This document shows, in pieces, positions 1 through 5,695 of a stretch of 7,085 bases of DNA (position 1 is the stretch's first letter; every line of letters begins with the position of its first letter). The notes beneath the pieces are model-generated. The model made no database searches. It was not told the DNA's origin and saw only the letters and a list, made by a program, of their open reading frames with translations. Source of the DNA: Chloroflexota bacterium (GTDB lineage Bacteria > Chloroflexota > Ktedonobacteria > Ktedonobacterales > Ktedonobacteraceae); the NCBI GenBank assembly GCA_902810755.1, contig CADDYT010000223.1, positions 1 to 7,085 of the forward strand. Direction: 5' to 3'. The translations under genes and the position numbers were made by a program.

Positions 1-144
1 CGCCTGCGCGAGCTTCCGGCGAGTCTGGCTCAACTGAGCCATCTATGGGAACTGGATGTGAGCAATAATCTGCTGCGAGCTCTTCCCCCGGAAGTGGAAC
101 AGATGGAGGATCTCAAACTCATTGGCTGGGGAGATGCCCCATAG
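1..144 (+). CDS. Leucine-rich repeat protein, C-terminal fragment (5' end outside window)
   Basis: Reading in frame from base 1 gives 47 residues and then TAG at 142-144. The residues carry a clear leucine-rich-repeat pattern: LRELPASLAQLSHLWELDVS, then NNLLRALPPEVEQMEDLKLI. This is about two 23-residue LRR units with the usual L..LP..L..L..L..LD.S.N spacing, followed by a short tail ending GWGDAP. The start and most of the protein lie left of the window, so total length, localisation and any attached domains cannot be seen. LRR solenoids usually act as protein-protein interaction surfaces. The stop lies 29 bases before the start of the pentapeptide-repeat gene on the same strand, so co-transcription is likely. 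It is too short to appear as a large open frame, but the repeat pattern makes the assignment firm. Confidence 0.85.
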   Translation, partial: RLRELPASLAQLSHLWELDVSNNLLRALPPEVEQMEDLKLIGWGDAP

Positions 145-173
145 ATCCAGATCTTTCTCAGGAGAAACCATTT

Positions 174-1643
174 ATGGCCGATCAAGCTCACCTGACCCTT
201 CTCAAGCGGGGAGTAGCCGCCTGGAATGAGTGGAGGAAACAGAACCCGCAGGTGCAACCAGACCTGAGTGGAGCTGTGTTGGCTGAAGCCGATCTCAAAG
301 AAATTGATTTGAGGCGAGTGAACTTAAGCAAGGCTGACCTGAGTGGGACTGATCTGCGAGGGGCGCTGCTGGATGAAGCTGACCTGAGGGAGGCCAGGCT
401 GATCAAAGCTCAACTGAGTTTCGCTTCTCTTCGCGATGCCACTCTGTGCAAAGCCAACCTTTCTGGCGGGGCCATATTGCTGCAGGCTACCATGAGTTTT
501 GCCAGGCTGCGTGAGAGTGATCTGAGGGAAGCGGACCTGAGCGGGGCCAACATGAGAGGAGCGGATCTGAGCGGGGCCAACATGAGAGGAGCGGATCTGA
601 GCGGAGCCAACCTGGAGCAAGCACATTTGACGAGTGCGGATTTACGTGGGGCCAATCTCAGCGGGGCGCAGTGTTATGCTGCACGCTTTGACGCCGCCCG
701 TTTCACCCATGCCAATCTGAGTCATGCCAATCTCAGTGGCGCCCTGCTCGATGGCGCCAATCTGAGTCAGGCCAACCTGAGCCACGCGCTGCTGAGCGAA
801 GCGGGTCTCGATGATGCCGTTCTCTACCAGGCCAATTTACGGGAGGCCAACCTGGATGGGGCGGGTCTGGTGAGTGCGGATTTGAGGGAGGCCGACCTGA
901 GTAAGACTCTTTTGAGAGCCGGCTTCTCAGAAGCGAATCTGAGTTGGGCGAATCTCAGTTACGCCGATTTGCGAGGAGGGTGGCTGACCAAAGCCATCCT
1001 CACGGCTGCCAACTTGACCGGTGCAAACTTAATCGGATGCGACATCCATGGTATAGCCGCCTGGGAGGTGCAACTACAGGATGCTGTCCAATGCAATCTT
1101 CTGATTAGTGCTCCAGATGAAGACTACTTTATCACCGTCGACAATTTCAAAGTGGCCCAGCTCCTCCAGCTTTTGCTCTATAATCAAGACCTGGCGCATC
1201 TGGCCCAGGTTTCTATCGAGAAGCTGGTTCTGGTGCTTGGCTATTTTACTTACGACGTGGAAAATGGTTTAGAAACAATTACCAGTATGCTTCGCAGAGA
1301 GAACTATTTGCCCGTGGTCTTCAATAGCTCTACTCCCCGGAATCCCAACTGGGCAACACAGCTCTCTCTCCTGGCTTCTCTGGCTCGTTTTATCATTGTG
1401 GATACAACGTTTAGCAAAAGCGTGCCTCAACAACTTGAACACATTGTTCCTCAGTTCCCATCTCTTCCTATCCAGCCGGTGTTGCATGTGGGATGGAAGA
1501 AAGAGGATGTCCTGGACTCTCTCAATCGCTCTCCCTCAATCCTGCAAACGTATCGGTATAGCAGCCCGGAAGAATTGGCGGCTCATATGAAAGAGAGGGT
1601 GATTGAGCCTGCCGAGCAAATGATCTGGAAGTGGGAAAGGTGA
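174..1643 (+). CDS. Pentapeptide-repeat protein with conserved C-terminal alpha/beta domain
   Basis: 489 residues. The ATG at 174 is preceded by AGGAGA (160-165) with an 8-base spacer. Residues 1-30 form a short N-terminal segment rich in charged residues and Trp. Residues about 31-295 are a long run of A(D/N)LxX pentapeptides, predicted to fold as a right-handed quadrilateral beta-helix. The leucine register runs 41-101, steps by six residues to 107, then runs to 247 and steps by four to 251, so the helix has two phase breaks. Residues about 318-489 are a different, non-repetitive domain with strands LVLVLGYFT and ARFIIVDTT and a helix-rich end (EELAAHMKERVIEPAE). From memory, this tail resembles a domain fused to pentapeptide repeats in cyanobacteria and Chloroflexota. 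It has a hydrophobic strand ending in D(L/T)T-like residues reminiscent of TIR or nucleoside-deoxyribosyltransferase-like folds, which is inference only. No signal peptide or membrane segment is seen, so the protein is likely cytosolic. The molecular function is unknown. Confidence 0.9.
   Translation: MADQAHLTLLKRGVAAWNEWRKQNPQVQPDLSGAVLAEADLKEIDLRRVNLSKADLSGTDLRGALLDEADLREARLIKAQLSFASLRDATLCKANLSGGAILLQATMSFARLRESDLREADLSGANMRGADLSGANMRGADLSGANLEQAHLTSADLRGANLSGAQCYAARFDAARFTHANLSHANLSGALLDGANLSQANLSHALLSEAGLDDAVLYQANLREANLDGAGLVSADLREADLSKTLLRAGFSEANLSWANLSYADLRGGWLTKAILTAANLTGANLIGCDIHGIAAWEVQLQDAVQCNLLISAPDEDYFITVDNFKVAQLLQLLLYNQDLAHLAQVSIEKLVLVLGYFTYDVENGLETITSMLRRENYLPVVFNSSTPRNPNWATQLSLLASLARFIIVDTTFSKSVPQQLEHIVPQFPSLPIQPVLHVGWKKEDVLDSLNRSPSILQTYRYSSPEELAAHMKERVIEPAEQMIWKWER
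531..620 (+). repeat. 30-bp tandem repeat inside the pentapeptide gene
   Basis: Three consecutive 30-base units lie at 531-560, 561-590 and 591-620. The first two differ at a single base (536 C versus 566 T). The third begins the same way (GCGGATCTGAGCGG) and diverges in its second half. Each unit encodes two pentapeptides (ADLSG ANMRG), so gain or loss of a unit keeps both the reading frame and the beta-helix register. The near identity of units 1 and 2 at the nucleotide level points to a recent duplication, unlike the rest of the gene, where repeats are similar in protein but diverged in DNA. Confidence 0.9.
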
Positions 1644-1740
1644 GGGGAAGGATGGTTATGGAACGAGGACGATTTGATCGAACAGGTCAAGCGAAGAAGA
1701 AATTTTCCTGGGTGAGGATATCGAGCTTATTGAGGTAACG

Positions 1741-2322
1741 GTGAGCGACATGACCCTCGAAACGTGTCAGGATTTCCCTGCTATCCTCTGCCGCGATCTG
1801 GCCCTGTGTTCGCAGGGGCAAGTCCAGCTGGTGCTGGCCGGGCGCAGAGATCTCAGGAATGAGCAACTTTCCTTGCGCAAAGAGAGCATCAATATCCCCG
1901 TTCAGGGCGGGGGCAATAGCTCTGGCATGCTGATCCTGCTCTCTCCTCCACAGGAGCCTGCCGATCGGCTCATGACTGTTCAGTACATGAAGATGCTCGC
2001 CGGGGTGTGTCGTTTTCTGCTGTCGATGTTTGGTTTCACTTCCGCTGTTCTGCTTCCTTTGCATGGGTCCGGTGTGCGCACTGCTCCAGCGTTGACTGAG
2101 AGGGAACGGGAGATTCTGAAACTGCTCTGTCAGGGGTACAATCTCCGGCAGATAGCGCAGCGGCTCGATATCGAGCCAGAGACCGTCGGGAGGCATAAAC
2201 GGCGTATCGACGACAAGCTGGAGGTGCCACGCGAACTGGAGATGGCCCACCATCTGGAAGTGACCGTCCTTGCCTACCTCTCAGGGCTTTTCTCACCCCT
2301 GACCGATTTGCGAGATGCATAG
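1741..2322 (+). CDS. LuxR/GerE-type helix-turn-helix regulator
   Basis: 193 residues from a GTG start, with GAGG (1732-1735) five bases upstream; ATG at 1750 is an alternative. Residues about 117-162 (LTEREREILKLLCQGYN and onward to TVGRHKRRIDDKL) match the LuxR C-terminal HTH: the LTxREREIL entry, the QIAQRL first helix and the TVxRH recognition helix. This domain binds promoter DNA. The N-terminal half has no phospho-acceptor receiver pattern. Its IPV...GMLILLSPP strand followed by a hydrophobic helix (83-100) is vaguely like the second half of a GAF sensor domain, so a small-molecule sensor is possible but unproven. Residues 163-193 are an uncharacterised tail. It follows the pentapeptide gene by 97 bases on the same strand and may be co-transcribed. 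The start is the weak point: open reading extends upstream to 1678 in this frame without ATG, and neighbouring frames also look protein-like. A truncated or frameshifted N-terminus is therefore possible. Confidence 0.75.
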   Translation: MSDMTLETCQDFPAILCRDLALCSQGQVQLVLAGRRDLRNEQLSLRKESINIPVQGGGNSSGMLILLSPPQEPADRLMTVQYMKMLAGVCRFLLSMFGFTSAVLLPLHGSGVRTAPALTEREREILKLLCQGYNLRQIAQRLDIEPETVGRHKRRIDDKLEVPRELEMAHHLEVTVLAYLSGLFSPLTDLRDA

Positions 2323-2367
2323 GAAAGTTGTTGTTGTAGGGGAGCAGAGGGCCGCAGGCCAGCCGCT

Positions 2368-2447
2368 GCAGGCGAGCCGCAAGGGGCGGCCCTCATAAGC
2401 GTTAACTGAAGCCAGTGCGAGCGCGACGCAGGCCACCCGCCAGGGGC
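2368..2447 (+). repeat. Dispersed 80-bp GC-rich repeat, copy A
   Basis: This stretch aligns without gaps to 7001-7080. The second part is strongest: 2394-2447 and 7027-7080 share 49 of 54 bases, including the 14-base stretch CATAAGCGTTAACT and the 18-base stretch GTGCGAGCGCGACGCAGG. The first part (2368-2393 versus 7001-7026) shares about 20 of 26 bases. Each copy has two GCAGGC(C/G)A(C/G)CCGC-type palindromic units separated by the CATAAGCGTTAACT linker. Another partial unit lies just upstream (2354-2366). Copy A is interrupted at its right end by the inverted-repeat element at 2447-2575. No coding potential is evident. This is a chromosomal interspersed repeat, REP/BIME-like in organisation. 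Confidence 0.8.
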
Positions 2448-2575
2448 TTACACGGGGAGGTTTTTTGGAAAAATTTGTTGTAAAGTCGCTTGAGAGGCCG
2501 ACGGAAAAGGTGGCATTGGGAACGCTTCTCCATCGGATTCCCAGGCCGATCCGTCCAAAAACCTCCCCGTGTAAG
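2447..2575. mobile_element. 129-bp MITE-like element with terminal inverted repeats
   Basis: The left end begins CTTACACGGGGAGG and continues TTTTTTGGA (2447-2469). The right end, 2554-2575, is its reverse complement apart from one missing A in the A/T run. The ends are therefore about 22-23-bp near-perfect terminal inverted repeats around an 84-bp core. The flanks CCCGCCAGGGG (2436-2446) and CCCGCAAGGGG (2576-2586) match at 10 of 11 bases, as expected for a target-site duplication. Removing the element and one flank restores a complete palindromic unit of the kind seen at 7001-7026. The core carries short hairpins (for example TGGGAA 2517-2522 with TTCCCA 2538-2543) and no transposase. This fits a non-autonomous element mobilised by a transposase elsewhere. 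The alternative is a large composite palindrome of the local repeat family. Confidence 0.65.
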
Positions 2576-2578
2576 CCC

Positions 2579-2648
2579 GCAAGGGGTGGCCCTACTATAC
2601 TACGCGCGCCTGTGGGACTGTTCGGGTAGAGTAGGGCCACTCCCTTGC
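2579..2648. repeat. Long imperfect hairpin between convergent genes
   Basis: GCAAGGGGTGGCCCTACTATAC (2579-2600, shown only to indicate composition; core GTGGCCCTACT at 2586-2596) pairs with the segment ending at 2648, whose core AGTAGGGCCAC lies at 2630-2640. The 11-base cores are perfectly complementary. The stem extends to about 21 pairs with one bulge and one mismatch, around a loop of about 26 bases. It lies between the rightward LuxR-type gene and the leftward alcohol dehydrogenase gene. A transcript from either side could form it, so it may slow or stop transcription in both directions. No run of T follows either arm, so it is not a classical intrinsic terminator. Confidence 0.6.
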
Positions 2649-2659
2649 GGCTCGCCTGC
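2633..2659 (-). repeat. Inverted copy of the GC-rich palindromic unit
   Basis: The reverse complement of this 27-base stretch is GCAGGCGAGCCGCAAGG followed by GAGTGGCCCT. It matches the unit at 2368-2393 on the + strand (GCAGGCGAGCCGCAAGG then GGCGGCCCT) with only a small change near the end. The two copies face each other and enclose the MITE-like element and most of the intergenic space. It overlaps the right arm of the hairpin at 2579-2648. A weak 8-bp hairpin (TAATGGGA, 2677-2684) overlapping the stop of the alcohol dehydrogenase gene follows it. Confidence 0.7.
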
Positions 2660-2694
2660 GGTTTAGCTACCCTGGCTAATGGGAATTATCCCGA

Positions 2695-3726
2695 TTATGC
2701 CTGTGGCACCAGGATGCCGCGACCGCGTAGTTTGCCGCTGTCGAGGTCGTGGATGGCGTCGAGGGCGGCGTCGAGGGGGTAGATGGCGGTGTGCAGGGTG
2801 ACCTTGCCCTGGGCGGTAAGCGTCATCAGTTCGGCGAGGTCGTTGTAGGTTCCCACCAGGTTGCCGATGAAGTTGATCTCGGTGGAGATGATGTCGATGG
2901 TGGGAACGTTGAGCCTGCCGCCGTAGCCGATGACGTAGTAGGAACCGGCGCGGCGCAGCATGCCCACGCCTGCCTCGATGGCCCCGCCTTCGCCCACGAA
3001 GTCGATGATCGCCTCGGCCCCCTGGCCGTTGGTGATGTCCAGCACGTTCGGCACCTCTTTGCCGTCGGCCAGGACGGTGTGGTCGGCCCCCCAGTTCTTC
3101 GTCAGCGCCAGCGCCTCCGGCGAGCGATCGACCACGATGATCTCGGCGGGGGTGAGCGCCTTGAGGCATTGCACGCCGATATGGCCGAGGCCGCCCGCGC
3201 CGATGACAACCGCCTTTGTTCCGGGATAGAGGTGCGCGGCTGCCTTTTTGACGGCGTGATAGGCGGTCAGCCCGGCATCGGCGAGGGCGGCAATATCTTT
3301 CGGGGCCAGGCTGGAATCCAGCTTGACGACGGCGCGGGCGTTGGTCTTGAGGAAGTTCGCCATGCCGCCGTCAACCGAAATGCCGGGGAAGGCCGAATTG
3401 GAGCAGTGCATGTCGTCGCCCGCGCGACAGGCGCGGCAATAACCGCAGGTCATCAGCGGATGCACGATGACGGTATCACCCGGCGCGACGTTGCTGACCG
3501 CCGAACCGACCGCCTCGACCCAGCCTGCGTTCTCGTGGCCGAGCGTGTAGGGCAGCGTCACGCCCGATTTCTCGGCCCACTGTCCTTCAATGATGTGCAG
3601 GTCGGTACGGCAGAGGCCCGCGCCGCCGATGCGCACAATCACATCGTTCGGCCCCGTCACCTTCGGCTCATCCACCTCCGTGACCGATGGCATCTGATTG
3701 TATTGAGCCAGACGTACAGCTTTCAT
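2695..3726 (-). CDS. Zinc-dependent, NAD-preferring alcohol dehydrogenase (MDR family)
   Basis: 343 residues, the normal size for this family. It oxidises an alcohol to an aldehyde or ketone with a nicotinamide cofactor in the cytosol. Catalytic zinc ligands are readable: Cys39 (GAGLCRTD), His64-Glu65 (LGHE) and Asp150 (LADAGLTAYHA). Asp as third ligand is what I recall for the Rhodococcus ruber secondary-alcohol dehydrogenase type. Structural-zinc cysteines are intact at 94, 97, 100 and 108. The Rossmann motif is GAGGLG at 176-181, and Asp200 at the end of the second strand favours NAD over NADP. The start has AAGGAG (complement of 3734-3739) seven bases upstream, inside the end of the preceding gene. 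Its ATG overlaps that gene's TGA (ATGA), indicating translational coupling. As the last gene of the operon, it may oxidise an alcohol made or handled by that pathway. The substrate is not readable; a short-chain secondary alcohol such as 2-propanol is inference from context. Confidence 0.93.
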   Translation of the reverse strand: MKAVRLAQYNQMPSVTEVDEPKVTGPNDVIVRIGGAGLCRTDLHIIEGQWAEKSGVTLPYTLGHENAGWVEAVGSAVSNVAPGDTVIVHPLMTCGYCRACRAGDDMHCSNSAFPGISVDGGMANFLKTNARAVVKLDSSLAPKDIAALADAGLTAYHAVKKAAAHLYPGTKAVVIGAGGLGHIGVQCLKALTPAEIIVVDRSPEALALTKNWGADHTVLADGKEVPNVLDITNGQGAEAIIDFVGEGGAIEAGVGMLRRAGSYYVIGYGGRLNVPTIDIISTEINFIGNLVGTYNDLAELMTLTAQGKVTLHTAIYPLDAALDAIHDLDSGKLRGRGILVPQA

Positions 3727-4553
3727 AACTCTTCTCCTTCGTCTCCTGCTCCCACCGCCTGCTGCTGGCCCGGCCCGTAGCGCGTCTGGAACAGACCCTG
3801 GCAGAAGGAGGTGTTGAACAGGATATTCATGCGCACGGAACGGGAGCGGCGCAGGAAATCTTTCAATCCGCCGGGCGCGACGGGCCGCCCTTCGTCATCG
3901 ATGATGAGCCGGTCATGCTCGCCCTGCGGCAGGCCGAGCAGCCTGGCCTTGCGCAGGTAGAGCGCGGCGCCGCGCCCGGCCTTATCCAGCCGCACCACGC
4001 CCGTCGGAATGGTGATAAAGGCGGCGTCGGCCAGTTCGTCGATGACGAGGTCGCCCACGCGCAGGGCGAGAATGGTGTCCTCGTCCAGCCCGGCGCGCAG
4101 CATCTTGCGCAGCAGCGTATCCTGGCGCATGAGAAAGCCTTTGCGCAGGAAGGTGCGGCGCAAATCTTCCAGGTTCACATCTTCGCCGCAGCCGTCGTCG
4201 GGAAACGCCTCGGCAAACGACAGCCCCCGGTTGATGCCGACGGTAATCTCGTCCTCGGCGAAGTGGTCGAGCAGGACGACGCGCACATTGCGCACCCCCG
4301 GCAGGCTCTGCACGCGGGCGCGCAGGTCAGCCGCCATCAGATAGGCGAAATTCGGCGCGCACCAGTACGTGGGCAGCTTGTAGGTGACGGTGACGTCTGC
4401 CCCCTCCACGCGCACGCTGTCGATGAAGCCCAGCTTCACCAGCGTCTCGTCCAGCTCCGGGTCGAGTACGTCGGCGATGGCCGCGTAGACCTGCTCTTCC
4501 GTGATGGTTGTTCCGGTCTCAGTCTCCATGATGGTTCGCTCATGAAGTGGCAT
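3723..4553 (-). CDS. DUF59/MIP18-family metal-sulfur cluster assembly protein, long form
   Basis: 276 residues. Residues about 17-100 form a DUF59 (MIP18/SufT-like) domain: TEEQVYAAIADVLDPELDET, then LGFIDSVRVEG, then PTYWCAPNFAYL with the conserved Cys65, then LPGVRNVRVVLLDHF. Bare DUF59 proteins are about 100-110 residues, so the remaining 170 residues are an extension. That extension has an arginine-rich helix (LEDLRRTFLRKGFLMRQDTL), a middle domain with alternating strands and helices, and a second cysteine at 251. DUF59 proteins generally help insert iron-sulfur or other metal centres into client enzymes. Such long versions are, from memory, found next to di-iron monooxygenase genes. ATG at 4553 has GGAG seven bases upstream and overlaps the amidohydrolase end by 14 bases. 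ATG at 4529 (METETG) is an alternative that may fit homologues better but has a weaker ribosome site. The end overlaps the alcohol dehydrogenase start by four bases. Confidence 0.85.
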   Translation of the reverse strand: MPLHERTIMETETGTTITEEQVYAAIADVLDPELDETLVKLGFIDSVRVEGADVTVTYKLPTYWCAPNFAYLMAADLRARVQSLPGVRNVRVVLLDHFAEDEITVGINRGLSFAEAFPDDGCGEDVNLEDLRRTFLRKGFLMRQDTLLRKMLRAGLDEDTILALRVGDLVIDELADAAFITIPTGVVRLDKAGRGAALYLRKARLLGLPQGEHDRLIIDDEGRPVAPGGLKDFLRRSRSVRMNILFNTSFCQGLFQTRYGPGQQQAVGAGDEGEEL

Positions 4554-5580
4554 AGAGCTGCTCCGCCTGCTGCGAGAAGGTGTCCGACTTCGTTTTCGCC
4601 AGTTGCTCCGCCGGGTCGATATTGTAGAGGCGCGCCGCGTTCAGGCCCAGAATCTTCTTCTTGTCATCCAGCGTCAGGTTAACGCCGAACTCCGATTGCA
4701 GGTCTTCCGGCAGTTCGAAGGCCATGAACTTCTCAACCAGCCACTTCGGTTCCCACAGGGCGTAGTCGCTGCCGAAGAGCATTTTGTCTGGCCCGACCCA
4801 GAAGAGCAGATTGGCGATGACCTCGGCGAAGTAGCGCGGGCGCGGCTGCATAAACGGCAGCACGACTGCCAGACCGGCATAGACGTTCGACTCCTGGGTG
4901 GCGATCCAGCAGAAATCTTCCAGGCGCGGCAGGCCGCAGTGTTCGACGATGAAGGTCAGGTCGGTGAAGACGGAAGCGGCATCATCCACGTCGGCTACGT
5001 CGAAGGCGTCGCGGTTAAGCGGGTAGATGGTCGGCCCCTTGTGGACGTGGATGTTCTTGATGCCCAGGCGGACGCATTCATCAAGGAAGTGGTAGGTCTC
5101 CGGGTCGGAGAGCTTGTAGCCCTTCGAGTTGCCGCGCCATTCTGCCGTGTAGAGCTTGACGCCCTGAATGTTCCATTCGGCCTTCTGACGCCGCAGTTCC
5201 TCCATCCCTCTCGGTCCGTCGCGCGGGTCAAACGCGCCGTTGAGGATGAAGCGGTCTGGATAAGCCTTCTTCAGCACGCTGTTCTGCTCAATCGTGTTGA
5301 ATCCGTTGTAGTAGAAATCGGTCAAATAGGTCGGCTGCAGAATGGCGAGGTCGACATAGCCCTTGACGAACTCGTCGTACACCATGCCCTCCGGCGTGTA
5401 CTTCTCATACTTTTCCAGGGGCCAGACGTAATCCGGGGGTGAGAGGTTCTTGTGGTAGGCGTAGAAGCAATCAATCCAGCCGCGACCATACTTGTTGCGC
5501 TGGTTCGCCGGGCTGGCATCCCAGAGATGGGTATGCGCATCGACGACGAAAATCTCTTCTCCATTGAGCGTGCGATACAT
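4540..5580 (-). CDS. Amidohydrolase family protein (Amidohydro_2, ACMSD-like metal-dependent hydrolase)
   Basis: 346 residues from the ATG at 5580. The in-frame ATG at 5625 would add 15 residues but lacks a ribosome site, while AGGAGG (complement of 5592-5597) lies 11 bases before 5580. The starting residues MYRTLNGEEIFVVDAHTH also look like the family's usual beginning. Metal-dependent TIM-barrel motifs are readable: HxH at 16 and 18 (DAHTHLWD), Lys142 (GVKLYTAEW), His178 and His180 (IHVHKG), His214 (VEHCGLPR) and Asp272 (FGSDYALWEP). The family hydrolyses or decarboxylates small substrates using one or two bound metals; the substrate here is unknown. It is the first gene of the three-gene leftward operon. 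From memory, close relatives are encoded directly after propane-type di-iron monooxygenase genes in actinobacteria, where their exact role is unsettled. No signal peptide is seen, so it is cytosolic. Confidence 0.9.
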   Translation of the reverse strand: MYRTLNGEEIFVVDAHTHLWDASPANQRNKYGRGWIDCFYAYHKNLSPPDYVWPLEKYEKYTPEGMVYDEFVKGYVDLAILQPTYLTDFYYNGFNTIEQNSVLKKAYPDRFILNGAFDPRDGPRGMEELRRQKAEWNIQGVKLYTAEWRGNSKGYKLSDPETYHFLDECVRLGIKNIHVHKGPTIYPLNRDAFDVADVDDAASVFTDLTFIVEHCGLPRLEDFCWIATQESNVYAGLAVVLPFMQPRPRYFAEVIANLLFWVGPDKMLFGSDYALWEPKWLVEKFMAFELPEDLQSEFGVNLTLDDKKKILGLNAARLYNIDPAEQLAKTKSDTFSQQAEQLYATS

Positions 5581-5695
5581 AGTCTGCTTTGCCTCCTGCT
5601 GTGGTGCTACATCTTTGCCTCGCATTACATCGCGGGCAAACAGGAATCACACTACGGGGACACACTACCGGCACGCGCTACAGAAAGAACGAACG

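Noticed and set aside
1687..2253. 188-residue open frame on the - strand opposite the LuxR-type gene
   Set aside because: The + frame holds a clear LuxR HTH domain. The antisense frame has no recognisable motif and arises from codon composition.
2293..2640. 115-residue open frame on the - strand across the intergenic repeats
   Set aside because: It runs through the MITE-like element and palindromic units, so its openness reflects repeat composition. Similar short frames are often over-annotated in repeat-rich genomes.
2354..2659. CRISPR array
   Set aside because: The repeats are palindromic, unequally spaced and in both orientations, with no regular unique spacers and no cas genes.
2677..2697. 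Terminator hairpin at the end of the alcohol dehydrogenase gene
   Set aside because: The stem is only 8 bp with a bulge, includes the stop codon, and is followed by no T-run on the - strand.
2749..3780. 343-residue open frame on the + strand opposite the alcohol dehydrogenase
   Set aside because: The - frame has all zinc ligands and a Rossmann motif. The + frame is low-complexity in G, V, D and A, typical of an antisense shadow in GC-rich DNA.
3915..4682. 255-residue open frame on the + strand opposite the DUF59 gene
   Set aside because: It crosses two real genes on the other strand, has no domain, and shows a composition typical of antisense shadow.
4603..5442. 279-residue open frame on the + strand opposite the amidohydrolase
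   Set aside because: The - strand carries conserved metal-binding motifs in the correct order. This frame shows no motif and no ribosome site tied to a neighbour.
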